Shown: positions 1 through 9,074, numbered from the stretch's first letter. The stretch is 64,000 nucleotides of DNA from JAAYJR01 sp964540755 (GCA_964540755.1 CAZIOB010000122.1:21951-85950); one strand, 5' to 3'. Program-made: numbers and translations. The notes: generated by a model not told the origin, from the sequence alone.

Positions 1-120
1 CGGCTAGGCGGCCGTTTTGCCAGTCCGGGTGTATATTATTATGTAGTTGAAGGGATGGGGCGCGATGATAAAAGAAGAAAAGCCCATGGCTTCTTTCATT
101 TATTCAGGGACAAGAATTAA
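1..120 (+). CDS. C-terminal end of a secreted protein with a gliding-motility/CHU_C-like domain (5' truncated)
   Basis: Frame 1 is open from the first base to a TAA at 118-120 and encodes 39 residues. The visible part contains GGRFASPGVYYYVVEGMGRD, which resembles the last strands of the gliding-motility-associated C-terminal domain (pattern G-x-x-A-x-P-G-V-Y-x-Y-x-I). That domain is commonly found at the end of large T9SS-exported Bacteroidota proteins. The start and most of the gene lie before the window, so the product cannot be named. It converges tail to tail with the ureohydrolase gene, leaving five bases between the two stop codons. Confidence 0.6.
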   Translation, partial: RLGGRFASPGVYYYVVEGMGRDDKRRKAHGFFHLFRDKN

Positions 121-125
121 CAGAA

Positions 126-1175
126 TCATATCCAACCTTGTGATCTTCCCGCAAGGTTACATAGTTTGTAAAGAATCCGGGCTCCAACATTGGCATCCCA
201 TTCGGAATTTCCTGTTTCACAAAGGTCGAAGCCTATTATTTTCCTTCCGCTTTCAACAAGTTTTTTCAGGATAAATATTAGTTCAAAAAATTCCATTCCC
301 CCGGGCACCGGAGTTCCTGCATGCGGGCACAATTTAGGATCTAAACCGTCAACATCTATGCTTATATAAACATTCGCAGGAAGTTGATCTACAATCTCAT
401 GACATTGCTTATCCCAATCCATACCCCTAAAACGATTTTCTTTCATTTTCTGGTCGAAAAAAACGGAAATCCGGCCATGCTCCGCTTTAACTCTTTCCAT
501 CTCTTCCTCACAATAATCACGGATACCAACCTGAACCAATTTTGAAATGGCCTCTTCCCTGAGAATATTATTAAAAACCGATGCATGAGAATATTGAAAT
601 CCTTCGTAACATTTGCGTAAATCCATATGCGCATCAACCTGCAGAATACCGAAACTGTCATATTTCCCAAGCAAAGCTTTTGCCAATCCATACATCACAC
701 TGTGGTCTCCTCCCACTATTCCTGCAATTTTACCGGAATTGATAATTTTTTTTGATTCTTTATATACTTTTTCATTAACATCGCGACATTCAGCATTAAT
801 ATTATTCAGAACTTTCATCTTTGAAGGATCCTTTTTAACATCCCCCCCGTTTTCAAGAAAATTTATATAAGATTGAGCTGCAGGCCTCAGCACGTTTCTT
901 TTACGGAATACAGACTCATCTGCCTTTTGCATATAAATGCCAAGTTCCCATGCCCCCGTAATATCAATATCCTCCAGATCGATTTGTAAAGATGCCTCCC
1001 GGACAGCTTCCGGTGCACAGGCAGTCCCTTCTCCATAAGATACAGTAACATCCCATGGAACCGGTAATAAAATAACATTGGCTGTTTCTGCCGTAAAAGG
1101 AAGCCCGATAAAATTGAAATTCCTCATCGCGGGCCCGCCGGGATTAAAAATTTCATTTAAATTTTTCTCATCCAT
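126..1175 (-). CDS. speB: Ureohydrolase family protein, probable agmatinase
   Basis: A 349-residue cytoplasmic enzyme of the arginase/agmatinase family, which hydrolyses a guanidino group to urea using two Mn ions. The metal-site motifs are all present: GGDHS around residue 155, DAHMD around 180 and SIDVDGLDP around 271. An N-terminal stretch with SYGEGTACAPEAVREAS is typical of agmatinase-like members. Next to it, in the opposite direction, are two genes that turn a diamine into norspermidine or spermidine, so agmatine to putrescine is the most likely reaction. Arginase, formiminoglutamase or guanidinobutyrase activity cannot be excluded from sequence. ATG at 1173-1175 is used; a second ATG 16 codons later is possible. 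Confidence 0.85.
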   Translation of the reverse strand: MDEKNLNEIFNPGGPAMRNFNFIGLPFTAETANVILLPVPWDVTVSYGEGTACAPEAVREASLQIDLEDIDITGAWELGIYMQKADESVFRKRNVLRPAAQSYINFLENGGDVKKDPSKMKVLNNINAECRDVNEKVYKESKKIINSGKIAGIVGGDHSVMYGLAKALLGKYDSFGILQVDAHMDLRKCYEGFQYSHASVFNNILREEAISKLVQVGIRDYCEEEMERVKAEHGRISVFFDQKMKENRFRGMDWDKQCHEIVDQLPANVYISIDVDGLDPKLCPHAGTPVPGGMEFFELIFILKKLVESGRKIIGFDLCETGNSEWDANVGARILYKLCNLAGRSQGWI

Positions 1176-1376
1176 ATATTTATGCTGTTAAATTTATAAT
1201 ATAACAGATATGTTTAAATTTTTATAATCACCTGTAAACACAAAATATGACTATGATGAGTTCTATCTCATATTTTTAAAAAATCACAATGAGATAATAT
1301 TTTTTGATTAAAAAAGATGCCCGTCTCATTTTAGATTTTCAGGTAATATACAAAAAAAATATTTATCTAAAATTAA

Positions 1377-1409
1377 TTTGCTTTTAGCTTATAAAAACGT
1401 ATATTTTTG
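1377..1409 (+). promoter_or_regulatory. Bacteroidota-type promoter candidate for the carboxynorspermidine genes
   Basis: TTTG at 1377-1380, a 21-base spacer, then TATTTTTG at 1402-1409 match the Bacteroidota -33 TTTG / -7 TAnnTTTG consensus. Transcription would start near 1416, giving a leader of about 165 bases before the ATG at 1583. The rest of the 407-base divergent region (1176-1582) is AT-rich; apart from the inverted repeat listed next I see nothing else in it. Confidence 0.5.
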
Positions 1410-1430
1410 TATTTGCTTATAATGAAGGGC

Positions 1431-1498
1431 CCGGTTATCTATATATCATATACTGACAATTACACATATTTGATAATTCATCAGGCAGCAATAACCGG
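1431..1498 (+). repeat. Inverted repeat in the leader of the polyamine genes
   Basis: CCGGTTAT at 1431-1438 is exactly complementary to ATAACCGG at 1491-1498, with 52 bases between the arms. Both arms lie inside the predicted untranslated leader, so the transcript could fold into a long-range stem enclosing an AU-rich domain. No known riboswitch consensus is recognised. Confidence 0.4.
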
Positions 1499-1582
1499 TC
1501 TTAAGACTTATACTGGAAACGAAAATGTTTATTCAATTGAGAAACAAGTAATAAAATAACTTATTAAAAAATATGTAATATT

Positions 1583-2776
1583 ATGAGCAGACTATTAATA
1601 ATTGGTGCCGGCGGCGTAGGAAGAGTTGTGGCAGCAAAATCAGCTGATAATCCTTCTGTTTTTTCTGATATAATGCTTGCCAGCCGGACATTGTCAAAAT
1701 GCGATATTATTGCAGGCGAAGTAGGCAAAGGGCGGATACAGACTGCACAGCTTGATGCAGACAATGTTTTTGAAGTAGTGCGCTTAATAAACCGGTTCAA
1801 ACCTGAAATCGTCATTAATGTTGCACTTCCCTATCAGGATCTCTCCATAATGGATGCTTGTCTCGAGACCGGCGTGCATTACCTTGATACAGCAAATTAT
1901 GAGCCCAGAGAGGAAGCCAGGTTTGAATACAAATGGCAGTGGGAATATAACGACCGGTTCAGGGAAAAAGGACTGACAGCTGTTTTGGGCTGCGGATTCG
2001 ATCCGGGCGTGACCAATATCTATACAGCTTATGCTGCCAAACATCATTTCGACGAGATACATTATCTTGACATTGTTGACTGCAATGCAGGAGAACATGG
2101 AAAGGCATTTGCCACAAACTTCAATCCTGAGATAAACATACGGGAAATTACCCAAAAAGGTAAATACTGGGAAGAAGGGCGATGGATAGAAACTGAACCA
2201 CATGAAATAAAAAAGGTACTGAACTATCCTGATATCGGCCCCCGTGATTCCTACTTAATCTTTCATGAAGAACTTGAATCCCTGGTTAAAAATTTTCCTA
2301 CTTTAAAAAGAGCCCGTTTCTGGATGACGTTCGGACAGGAATATCTCACCCATTTGAGGGTTATACAAAACATAGGAATGGCGGGTATAAAACCGGTAAA
2401 CTATAAAGGAACTGATGTCATTCCCCTGGAATTCCTGAAACACGTTCTTCCGGATCCCGGGGAACTTGGAAAAAATTATGTGGGAGAGACATCAATAGGC
2501 TGTCGCATAAGGGGATTGAAAGATAACAGAGAAAAAAACTGTTATATCTGGAATAACTGCAGTCATCAGAAAGCATATCATGAAACAGGTACCCAGGCAG
2601 TTTCTTATACTACCGGCGTTCCTGCAATGCTTGGGGCAATGATGATCATTACAGGAAAATGGAAAGGGAAAGGGGTATTCAATGTAGAACAGTTTGATCC
2701 CGACCCTTTTATGGAAAAAATCGGTGAATACGGACTGCCCTGGAATGAAAAAATAAACACTGACCTGGAGATGTAA
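1583..2776 (+). CDS. Carboxynorspermidine dehydrogenase (saccharopine dehydrogenase family)
   Basis: A 397-residue enzyme of the saccharopine-dehydrogenase-like family. The N-terminus is a Rossmann fold with GAGGVG at residues 8-13. The downstream GCGFDPGVTN segment, around residue 137, is characteristic of carboxynorspermidine/carboxyspermidine dehydrogenases, which condense aspartate semialdehyde with a diamine using NADPH. The next gene, 38 bases on, encodes the decarboxylase for this product, so the two form the alternative (S-adenosylmethionine-independent) spermidine or norspermidine pathway. The family is close to lysine-pathway saccharopine dehydrogenases, but the neighbour makes the polyamine role much more likely. 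Confidence 0.9.
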   Translation: MSRLLIIGAGGVGRVVAAKSADNPSVFSDIMLASRTLSKCDIIAGEVGKGRIQTAQLDADNVFEVVRLINRFKPEIVINVALPYQDLSIMDACLETGVHYLDTANYEPREEARFEYKWQWEYNDRFREKGLTAVLGCGFDPGVTNIYTAYAAKHHFDEIHYLDIVDCNAGEHGKAFATNFNPEINIREITQKGKYWEEGRWIETEPHEIKKVLNYPDIGPRDSYLIFHEELESLVKNFPTLKRARFWMTFGQEYLTHLRVIQNIGMAGIKPVNYKGTDVIPLEFLKHVLPDPGELGKNYVGETSIGCRIRGLKDNREKNCYIWNNCSHQKAYHETGTQAVSYTTGVPAMLGAMMIITGKWKGKGVFNVEQFDPDPFMEKIGEYGLPWNEKINTDLEM

Positions 2777-2814
2777 ATAATCCCAGGTTGAAAATAATGG
2801 CTGTTTTTTCTTAA

Positions 2815-3981
2815 TTGTTTAACCGACTATTAATTATTTCTGAATTGGACTATTCAAAAATAGCTTCACCTGCCTTTATAGTAGATGAAAAATTACTTCG
2901 TAAAAACCTGCAGCTGCTAAAAAGTTTACAGGAAGAGGCCGGGATTAATATCCTGCTGGCCTTTAAGGGTTTTGCTTTGTGGAAGGTTTTTCCGTTAATA
3001 AGAGAATATCTGAAAGGCGCTGCTGCAAGCTCTTTATATGAAGCAAGGCTCTGCTATGAAGAGATGAAAACATATGCCCATGTTTATTCCCCCGCTTATC
3101 TGCTGGATGATTTCAAAGATTTGTTAAAATATAGCAGCTATATTGTGTTTAATTCCTTCAACCAGTTTCAGAAATTTTATCCCCTTACTCATACAGCAGA
3201 CCATCACATTTCATGCGGTATAAGGATTAATCCCGAATTCTCCGATGTCAAAACCGGTTTATATAATCCTGCATCAACCGGCTCAAGGCTCGGAGTGGGC
3301 AGCAATGAATTTCCCGAAAATCTTCCCGAAGGAATTGAGGGGTTACACTTTCATGTGCTGTGCGAATCTGACTCTTACAGCCTGGAAAAAGTGCTGAAAC
3401 ACGTGGAAAATAAATTTGGCCGGTTCCTGCATATGGTAAAATGGATAAATATGGGCGGCGGGCATCTTATAACCGGCGAAGGCTACGACTGTCAGCATCT
3501 CATTGGACTGCTGCAAAAATTCAAATCCACCTATAATACGGATATTATCCTTGAACCCGGAAGCGCCGTTGCCTGGAATACCGGATTGTTAGTATCCACT
3601 GTTCAGGATGTGGTCACACACAAAGGGATCAAAACAGCCATACTGGACGTATCATTTACCGCACACATGCCCGACACACTGGAAATGCCTTATCGTCCCG
3701 CAATAATCGGGACTTCTGATCCCCATGAAAAAAGTGAATATCTTTACCGGCTTGGAGGCAGTAGTTGTCTTGCAGGTGACTATCTGGAAGAATATCACTT
3801 TAACCGGGCGCTTAAACCGGGAGATAAGGTTATCTTTAAAGATATGGCACATTACACTATGGTTAAGACAACTATGTTCAACGGAGTAAAACATCCGTCA
3901 ATAGCCATACTTACAGAAGAAGGGCAAATAAAAACTGTCAGGGAATTTCACTATGAGGATTATAAAAACAGGTTGTCATGA
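2815..3981 (+). CDS. nspC: Carboxynorspermidine decarboxylase
   Basis: A 388-residue PLP enzyme of the alanine racemase/DapDC fold (fold type III). AFKGFALWK near residue 51 holds the expected PLP lysine, and MGGGH near 220 and EPGSAV near 252 match the phosphate-binding and dimer-site segments. It removes CO2 from carboxynorspermidine or carboxyspermidine. The start is unclear. An in-frame ATG at 2797 is followed at once by a stop, and no ATG precedes the conserved LDYSKIASPAF segment. The start must therefore be a TTG, either 2815 (used here) or 2845. The 2845 choice matches the family's usual N-terminus better. Confidence 0.88.
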   Translation: MFNRLLIISELDYSKIASPAFIVDEKLLRKNLQLLKSLQEEAGINILLAFKGFALWKVFPLIREYLKGAAASSLYEARLCYEEMKTYAHVYSPAYLLDDFKDLLKYSSYIVFNSFNQFQKFYPLTHTADHHISCGIRINPEFSDVKTGLYNPASTGSRLGVGSNEFPENLPEGIEGLHFHVLCESDSYSLEKVLKHVENKFGRFLHMVKWINMGGGHLITGEGYDCQHLIGLLQKFKSTYNTDIILEPGSAVAWNTGLLVSTVQDVVTHKGIKTAILDVSFTAHMPDTLEMPYRPAIIGTSDPHEKSEYLYRLGGSSCLAGDYLEEYHFNRALKPGDKVIFKDMAHYTMVKTTMFNGVKHPSIAILTEEGQIKTVREFHYEDYKNRLS

Positions 3982-3998
3982 AAGGTGTATAAAAATAA

Positions 3999-4026
3999 GA
4001 AGGATGGGCTCAACAACCCATCCTTT
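3999..4026 (+). terminator. Rho-independent-type terminator after nspC
   Basis: AGGATGGG at 4001-4008 and CCCATCCT at 4017-4024 form a perfect 8-bp stem with an 8-base loop, extendable by an A-T pair and a G-T pair, and followed by TTTCTC. It starts about 17 bases after the nspC stop codon. It fits an intrinsic terminator closing the polyamine operon, though the U-tract is short. Confidence 0.7.
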
Positions 4027-4161
4027 TCTCATTAAACTAACTAACCTAACTAAACCTAAACTTATGAAAATAAACGTACCTCAAATATACACCCGGATTT
4101 ATTCCTACCCAAACTTAATTTGTTAAATCATGTTAAAGATAATGATCAATTAACATTAATT

Positions 4162-4914
4162 TTATTGTGCAATAAATGTATAATTAATTGTACCTCTTTG
4201 AATTTCAGGAGCATCAGGATCTTTATTAAACAGTGTCCTTGAAGCAGCTGCTGTTGCATATAAATAGATCTGCCCGTCACGGACAGAAGGATTATTGCGT
4301 GGTTCGGCCTGTACAACCTTCCCTTCACGGTCAACTACAATATCAACAATAACTTTCCCTCCCCCCTGTGCAAGATATACAGGTATTGGCAGACTCAAAT
4401 GATACCTTCCTTCCAGATAATAAACAATATTACTTTCCCCTGTATATATGATATTCTTTATTGAGTCCGGATTCATATCAGTAGTTGTTTCAACAGGCAT
4501 GTCTATATCCTCCAGATCAACTGTTTCTTTAGAGAGCTGCCTGTTAACATCTGAGACAAGTCTTCTCGCAGCCTCAACTTCATCTGTATAATCTTCGTCG
4601 AAAAATTTTTCACTCTCCGCAAGCCTTTTGGAAGCAATGTTAGTTTTAGCTGATTGCTCTGATGAAAGCCTTGAGGCGGGATCATTTGGTAAGGATTCCT
4701 CCTCTTCCGGAGTTACTTCCTCCGGTGTTTCTTCAGGGAGTTCAGGCTCAGTCAGTAGTTCCTCCGGAAATTCAATAAGAAGTTCATCCTGCTGAATATT
4801 TCCTTTCATATCTACTTCAGCTAAAAGAAATACCGAGAATAATAAAATATGGAACACCAGTGTGCCCATTACTCCGTATATATTCCGTTTATATATATCC
4901 TTAAATCTGCCCAT
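4162..4914 (-). CDS. TonB-like energy transducer
   Basis: A 250-residue protein with the layout of TonB. A short cytoplasmic N-terminus precedes a single membrane anchor at residues 13-32. A long acidic, proline- and glutamate-rich periplasmic stretch follows (about 45-90), then a linker, then a C-terminal domain with VIVDREGKVVQAEPR and a closing INYTFIAQ strand. This matches the TonB C-terminal fold that touches the TonB box of outer-membrane receptors. The linker is unusually Glu/Asp-rich rather than the Pro-Lys repeat of enteric TonB. No exbB or exbD lies nearby, so which of the genome's receptors it serves is unknown. Confidence 0.75.
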   Translation of the reverse strand: MGRFKDIYKRNIYGVMGTLVFHILLFSVFLLAEVDMKGNIQQDELLIEFPEELLTEPELPEETPEEVTPEEEESLPNDPASRLSSEQSAKTNIASKRLAESEKFFDEDYTDEVEAARRLVSDVNRQLSKETVDLEDIDMPVETTTDMNPDSIKNIIYTGESNIVYYLEGRYHLSLPIPVYLAQGGGKVIVDIVVDREGKVVQAEPRNNPSVRDGQIYLYATAAASRTLFNKDPDAPEIQRGTINYTFIAQ

Positions 4915-5102
4915 AAAACAAAAGTAAAAATAATGTTTTAAATAAAAGGAAGTAAAAAGATAATAACCTTATTCCGGCCATGACTAACTTTAACTTATTT
5001 TAACACCCTGTAATTCAAATATAAACAATTAATTTTTTTAATTTTCTGAATGAATAGTCCTGTAAAAATTTTAAGTCTTCTTATATCGGAGAAAAGGGCA
5101 AT

Positions 5103-6956
5103 ATGGGAAAGAGATTATTGATACAAATATCACAAGTTTTACTGGTTGTAATTTCCCTGGTTTTTAATTTATATGCATTCGGGCAAGGCAGGAAAGATTC
5201 CGTTGCCGTATTGAAGGACACTGTAAGTAAATATGATCAGTTTTACGACAGTCTTGCTTATAAGGCGCAACAAAAAAAAATAACCAGGTTTTTTTACGAT
5301 TTCCTTATTTCGACTCCGCGTCAGCAAATAGACAAAAAAGCTTTGTCACTGGAATATTACAGCACAATGGAAGGTAAAATTATCTCTGATATTTATATTA
5401 CTGCACTGGAAGTTTTTGGCCCTACCTTTGAAGATACTCTGCGCACACCAAATAGTTTTATAGAAAAGGCAGCAAATGCCGTTCATACAAAGTCTAATTT
5501 AAACACTATTAGGAAAATGCTTTTGTTTAAGCGTGGCGATTTTTTGGATCCCGGATTAATGTATGAAACGGAACGTCTGATACGAAACCTTCCTTATATT
5601 CAGGATCTCCGTATTATACTCACACAGGATTCTCTGTACAAAGGGCTGGTAAAAGTTCACATCATAACAAAAGACCGTTTTTCAATAGGGCTTTCCGGAG
5701 CTTTAAACAGTGGCAGTTCAGCAGATATTGAATTATATAATCAAAACATTTTTGGAGTCGGACATGAAATTTCATTCAGATTTGTCGGGCATTTAAAACG
5801 ACAGCCATATACAGGGCTGGAAACTTTTTACAATATAAATAACATCAACGGGAAATTCGTTAATGTCATGGCAGGGTATATGAACACATACAGACAGGAA
5901 GGTTTTTCATTCACTATTGATAAACCTTTTATCACTCCTTCCATAAGATGGGGATACAGTGCCACTGCAATGCGAATGTTCAGGACCGACAGGATATTTG
6001 AAGACAATCCACCGGATCATCATATCCCTTTTAATCTTTCTTATTATGCCGCCTGGGGAGGTCGGAGCTTTCAAATCAATGCTGATCACGGCAATAATTC
6101 ACAAATGGTATTATCAGGCGGTTTTTTCAGCAGAAAATATTATCAGAGGCCAATACCCGGTGAAGGAGAAAATCAGTATTTCTCTAATTCCTCATTTTTC
6201 CTGGCAGGACTGACTTTCACCCAACGGCGATATATTCAGGACAAACTAGTTTATAGTTATGGAATTACAGAGGACATTCCCGAAGGTTTTAAAAATGAGA
6301 TTGTATATGGATATGATTTTAATGAATTCGGGAACAGGCACTATGCACATATCAGTATCTCAAACGGGAACCTGTTAAAAAACAGAAAAGGCTACCTGTA
6401 TCTCGAGGGTGCCTTTGGAGGTTACTTAAGAGGATCAGATTATGAGCAGGGCATGATAAAAGGAAACCTTAGTTATATATCACGGCAGATAGAAGCAGGC
6501 AGAAAGAGGTTGCGGCTGTTTTTCAGAGCCAATTATATGCTGGGGATTAAAAGGTTTATGATAGAAAATCTTACCTTTAACCGTGATAATTATATACGCG
6601 GATTCTCGAGCGATGAAGCGATAGGAAAACAAAGGCTCAGCCTGGATCTCGAATATGTACTTTTCTTAAGGCGTGAATTCTACAAATTCAATATGGCAAT
6701 TTTTGGTTTTACCGATGTAGGCATCATAGGGTCAAACAAAAAACTGATATTTTCAGAAAACTATTATAGCGGACTTGGCATCGGGCTCAGGCTTCATAAT
6801 GAAAACCTTGTATTTAAAACATTCCAGCTGCGCCTTGCTTTTTATCCCTTCTCTCCTGCTGATATGAGCTTTGTGGGATTTATTGTTCAGGAACAACTGA
6901 AAAAAGACTTCTACAGTTTCCAGCCGGTTGCGCCTGAGCCAGTGAGATTCAGATAA
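5103..6956 (+). CDS. Omp85/BamA-family outer-membrane protein with a POTRA-like domain
   Basis: A 617-residue outer-membrane protein. A signal peptide (about residues 1-28) is followed by a POTRA-like region near 70-195 and then a long beta-barrel domain rich in alternating aromatic residues to the C-terminus. The barrel includes a YIRGFSSDEAIGKQRLSLDLEYV-type segment near 497 that resembles the RGF motif of Omp85 proteins. It is shorter than BamA, which has five POTRA domains, so it is more likely a surface-antigen-type or FhaC/TamA-like relative of unknown cargo. It stands alone, between a TonB-like gene and a regulator on the other strand. Confidence 0.75.
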   Translation: MGKRLLIQISQVLLVVISLVFNLYAFGQGRKDSVAVLKDTVSKYDQFYDSLAYKAQQKKITRFFYDFLISTPRQQIDKKALSLEYYSTMEGKIISDIYITALEVFGPTFEDTLRTPNSFIEKAANAVHTKSNLNTIRKMLLFKRGDFLDPGLMYETERLIRNLPYIQDLRIILTQDSLYKGLVKVHIITKDRFSIGLSGALNSGSSADIELYNQNIFGVGHEISFRFVGHLKRQPYTGLETFYNINNINGKFVNVMAGYMNTYRQEGFSFTIDKPFITPSIRWGYSATAMRMFRTDRIFEDNPPDHHIPFNLSYYAAWGGRSFQINADHGNNSQMVLSGGFFSRKYYQRPIPGEGENQYFSNSSFFLAGLTFTQRRYIQDKLVYSYGITEDIPEGFKNEIVYGYDFNEFGNRHYAHISISNGNLLKNRKGYLYLEGAFGGYLRGSDYEQGMIKGNLSYISRQIEAGRKRLRLFFRANYMLGIKRFMIENLTFNRDNYIRGFSSDEAIGKQRLSLDLEYVLFLRREFYKFNMAIFGFTDVGIIGSNKKLIFSENYYSGLGIGLRLHNENLVFKTFQLRLAFYPFSPADMSFVGFIVQEQLKKDFYSFQPVAPEPVRFR

Positions 6957-6987
6957 AAAATGATTTTGAAAATGACATCCCGCCCTG

Positions 6988-7401
6988 TCACTCTGAATAA
7001 AATTCATTTAATGATATAATATCATCAGAACTACAAACAGGGCATAGTATATCTTCCTCAGAATAATTATTGAAACTAGCAAGGCAAGAATTACATTTGT
7101 ACCAGTCCTTGCCGAAATAAATATCCCCGCCCCTGAAAATTATTCCCCTTCCTTCTACAAATGCAGTAGCTACCTTATTGCGAGCTTCCTCATATATCCG
7201 GGTCAATGTGGGCCTTGAGATATCCATATGCACAGCTGCCTCTTCCTGGGTAAGATTTTGATAATCAAGCAAACGTATTGCTTCATATTCTTCGAGATGG
7301 AGAATAACCTCATTACTTTTCCTTCCCCTCACCCCATATACTGACATTCCTTTAATAACCGGAGGTACCTGAATTCTTCTGTTTCTTTTTTTTCTGGGCA
7401 T
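6988..7401 (-). CDS. UPF0251 (DUF134) DNA-binding protein with zinc ribbon
   Basis: A 137-residue protein. The N-terminal half carries the UPF0251 signature: EYEAIRLLDYQNLTQEEAA, then a helix-turn-helix with ISRPTLTRIYEEARNKVA at about 60-77. The C-terminal part has a four-cysteine zinc-ribbon pattern, CNSC near 111 and CPVC near 126. UPF0251 proteins are thought to be DNA-binding regulators of unknown target, and members with a C-terminal cysteine pair are known. Its ATG begins one base after the chorismate synthase stop codon, so the two are almost certainly co-transcribed. Confidence 0.85.
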   Translation of the reverse strand: MPRKKRNRRIQVPPVIKGMSVYGVRGRKSNEVILHLEEYEAIRLLDYQNLTQEEAAVHMDISRPTLTRIYEEARNKVATAFVEGRGIIFRGGDIYFGKDWYKCNSCLASFNNYSEEDILCPVCSSDDIISLNEFYSE

Positions 7402-7402
7402 A

Positions 7403-8476
7403 TTAAATTAAATTAAGTTTACTCAATAAAAAATGGTCAATCAACACCAGTGATGCCATAGCTTCAACTATAGGCACTGCACGTGGCAGCACGCAAGGAT
7501 CATGCCTGCCACCGGGATTTATTGTCACTTCCCGGTTTTCAGCATCAATTGTACGTTGTTCTTTCAGTAAGGTTGCCACCGGCTTGAATGCGACATTGAA
7601 ATATATATCTTCTCCGTTTGAGATGCCTCCCTGAATACCCCCCGAATAATTTGTACTGGTGCGGACCCCATCTTTTGTGCTTATAAAAATATCATTATGT
7701 TCAGATCCGCTTAGCCGGGTTCCGGTAAAACCGGATCCGTATTCAAATCCCTTTACAGCATTGATTCCAAGCATTGCAAAACCAAGGTCTGCATGAAGTT
7801 TGTTAAAAACCGGCTCTCCCCAACCGGCGGGAACACCTTGTGCAACACATGTTATAATACCTCCGACGGTATCTCCCTCCTTTCCGGCTTTTTCAACACG
7901 CTCTATCATCTTTTCAGCTGTTTCAGGATCAGGGCATCGGACTATTGTATCTTCAGTGCGTGATAAATCCAGATCTTTATAGAATTTATCCAGCTCTACT
8001 TCCCCGACCCGTGACACAAAAGCCTGCACAATAACTCCCTCTGCCGCCAATATCTGTTTTGCTATAGCTCCTGCCACAACACGGGAGATAGTCTCACGGG
8101 CAGAAGACCTGCCTCCGCCACGATAGTCGCGAATACCATATTTTTTCTGATACGTATAATCTGCGTGGGATGGCCTGAAAACATCTTTCAGATCATTGTA
8201 ATCTGCCGATTTCTGATCTTTGTTCCATACAATAAATGATATCGGTGTACCCGTAGTCTTTCTCTCAAAAATACCGGACAAAAACTCAACAGAATCAGCT
8301 TCACGACGTTGGGTTGTAATTCTGGATTGCCCCGGCTTCCGGCGATCCAGTTCTTTTTGTATAAGCTCGTGATCAAGCTCAATATTTGCCGGACAACCAT
8401 CTATTATCCCGCCAATACCCCTGCCGTGAGATTCGCCAAAGGTGGTTAACCTGAATATCTTACCAAATGTATTCAC
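7403..8476 (-). CDS. aroC: Chorismate synthase
   Basis: A 357-residue enzyme of normal family length that makes chorismate from EPSP using reduced flavin, the last step of the shikimate pathway. It opens with FGKIFRLTTFGESHG and contains RGGGRSSARET near 128 and GGRHDPC near 325, all signature motifs for FMN and EPSP binding. The start codon is GTG at 8474-8476; the match of the N-terminus to the family supports it. The UPF0251 gene follows directly and a SlyD-type isomerase lies 70 bases upstream on the same strand. No other shikimate gene is present. Confidence 0.97.
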   Translation of the reverse strand: MNTFGKIFRLTTFGESHGRGIGGIIDGCPANIELDHELIQKELDRRKPGQSRITTQRREADSVEFLSGIFERKTTGTPISFIVWNKDQKSADYNDLKDVFRPSHADYTYQKKYGIRDYRGGGRSSARETISRVVAGAIAKQILAAEGVIVQAFVSRVGEVELDKFYKDLDLSRTEDTIVRCPDPETAEKMIERVEKAGKEGDTVGGIITCVAQGVPAGWGEPVFNKLHADLGFAMLGINAVKGFEYGSGFTGTRLSGSEHNDIFISTKDGVRTSTNYSGGIQGGISNGEDIYFNVAFKPVATLLKEQRTIDAENREVTINPGGRHDPCVLPRAVPIVEAMASLVLIDHFLLSKLNLI

Positions 8477-8546
8477 CTTATTATCAACTATCCATTTCCT
8501 GTAAATGGAATTTTGATGATAAAGATAAACAAAAACATCTCAATAA

Positions 8547-9074
8547 TCAACAGCCACAACTACAATCACCGCAGCCACCCTCACCGCAACCCTGATTCAG
8601 CACTGCTGCCAGTTCTTCATCAGAGGGCTTCCTGACCTCCAGGACTTTCCCGGTAAAATGAAGATCTTCACCGGCAAGAGGGTGGTTAAAATCCATTTTT
8701 ACATTATCATCATATACCTCGAGAACCTTACCATTAAGATGCTGCCCGTTTGTGCTCATCATTGGAACAGTATTTCCCGGAGCAATAAGTTTATCATCAA
8801 ATTTTCCGTCTGTCATAAAAATATGTTTCGGCAATTCGACAATAGCTTCATTGTTAACCTCACCATAGGCTTCACTGCTGGATAAAGATATTTTAAAAGC
8901 ATCACCCTGTTTCAAACCTGCAAGATGCGTTTCAAACTTAGGGAGCATAATGCCTGCTCCGTAAATGAATTTTAAGGGATTTTCTGCTGTGGCCCGTTCA
9001 ATAACATCACCGCTCTCATCTACCCTTAAATCATATGTCAATGTTACCATTGAATGTTTTGATATTTCCTTCAT
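8547..9074 (-). CDS. slyD: SlyD-type FKBP peptidyl-prolyl cis-trans isomerase
   Basis: A 175-residue FKBP-family protein. Residues 1-70 and about 130-155 form the FKBP domain, opening with VTLTYDLRVDESGDVI. The region in between is the IF (insert-in-flap) chaperone domain with LPKHIF. The C-terminal 13 residues contain five cysteines (CGEGGCGDCSCGC), a short metal-binding tail analogous to the nickel-binding tail of SlyD but with cysteines instead of histidines. The protein is expected to be cytoplasmic, with isomerase, chaperone and possibly metal-handling roles. Confidence 0.88.
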   Translation of the reverse strand: MKEISKHSMVTLTYDLRVDESGDVIERATAENPLKFIYGAGIMLPKFETHLAGLKQGDAFKISLSSSEAYGEVNNEAIVELPKHIFMTDGKFDDKLIAPGNTVPMMSTNGQHLNGKVLEVYDDNVKMDFNHPLAGEDLHFTGKVLEVRKPSDEELAAVLNQGCGEGGCGDCSCGC

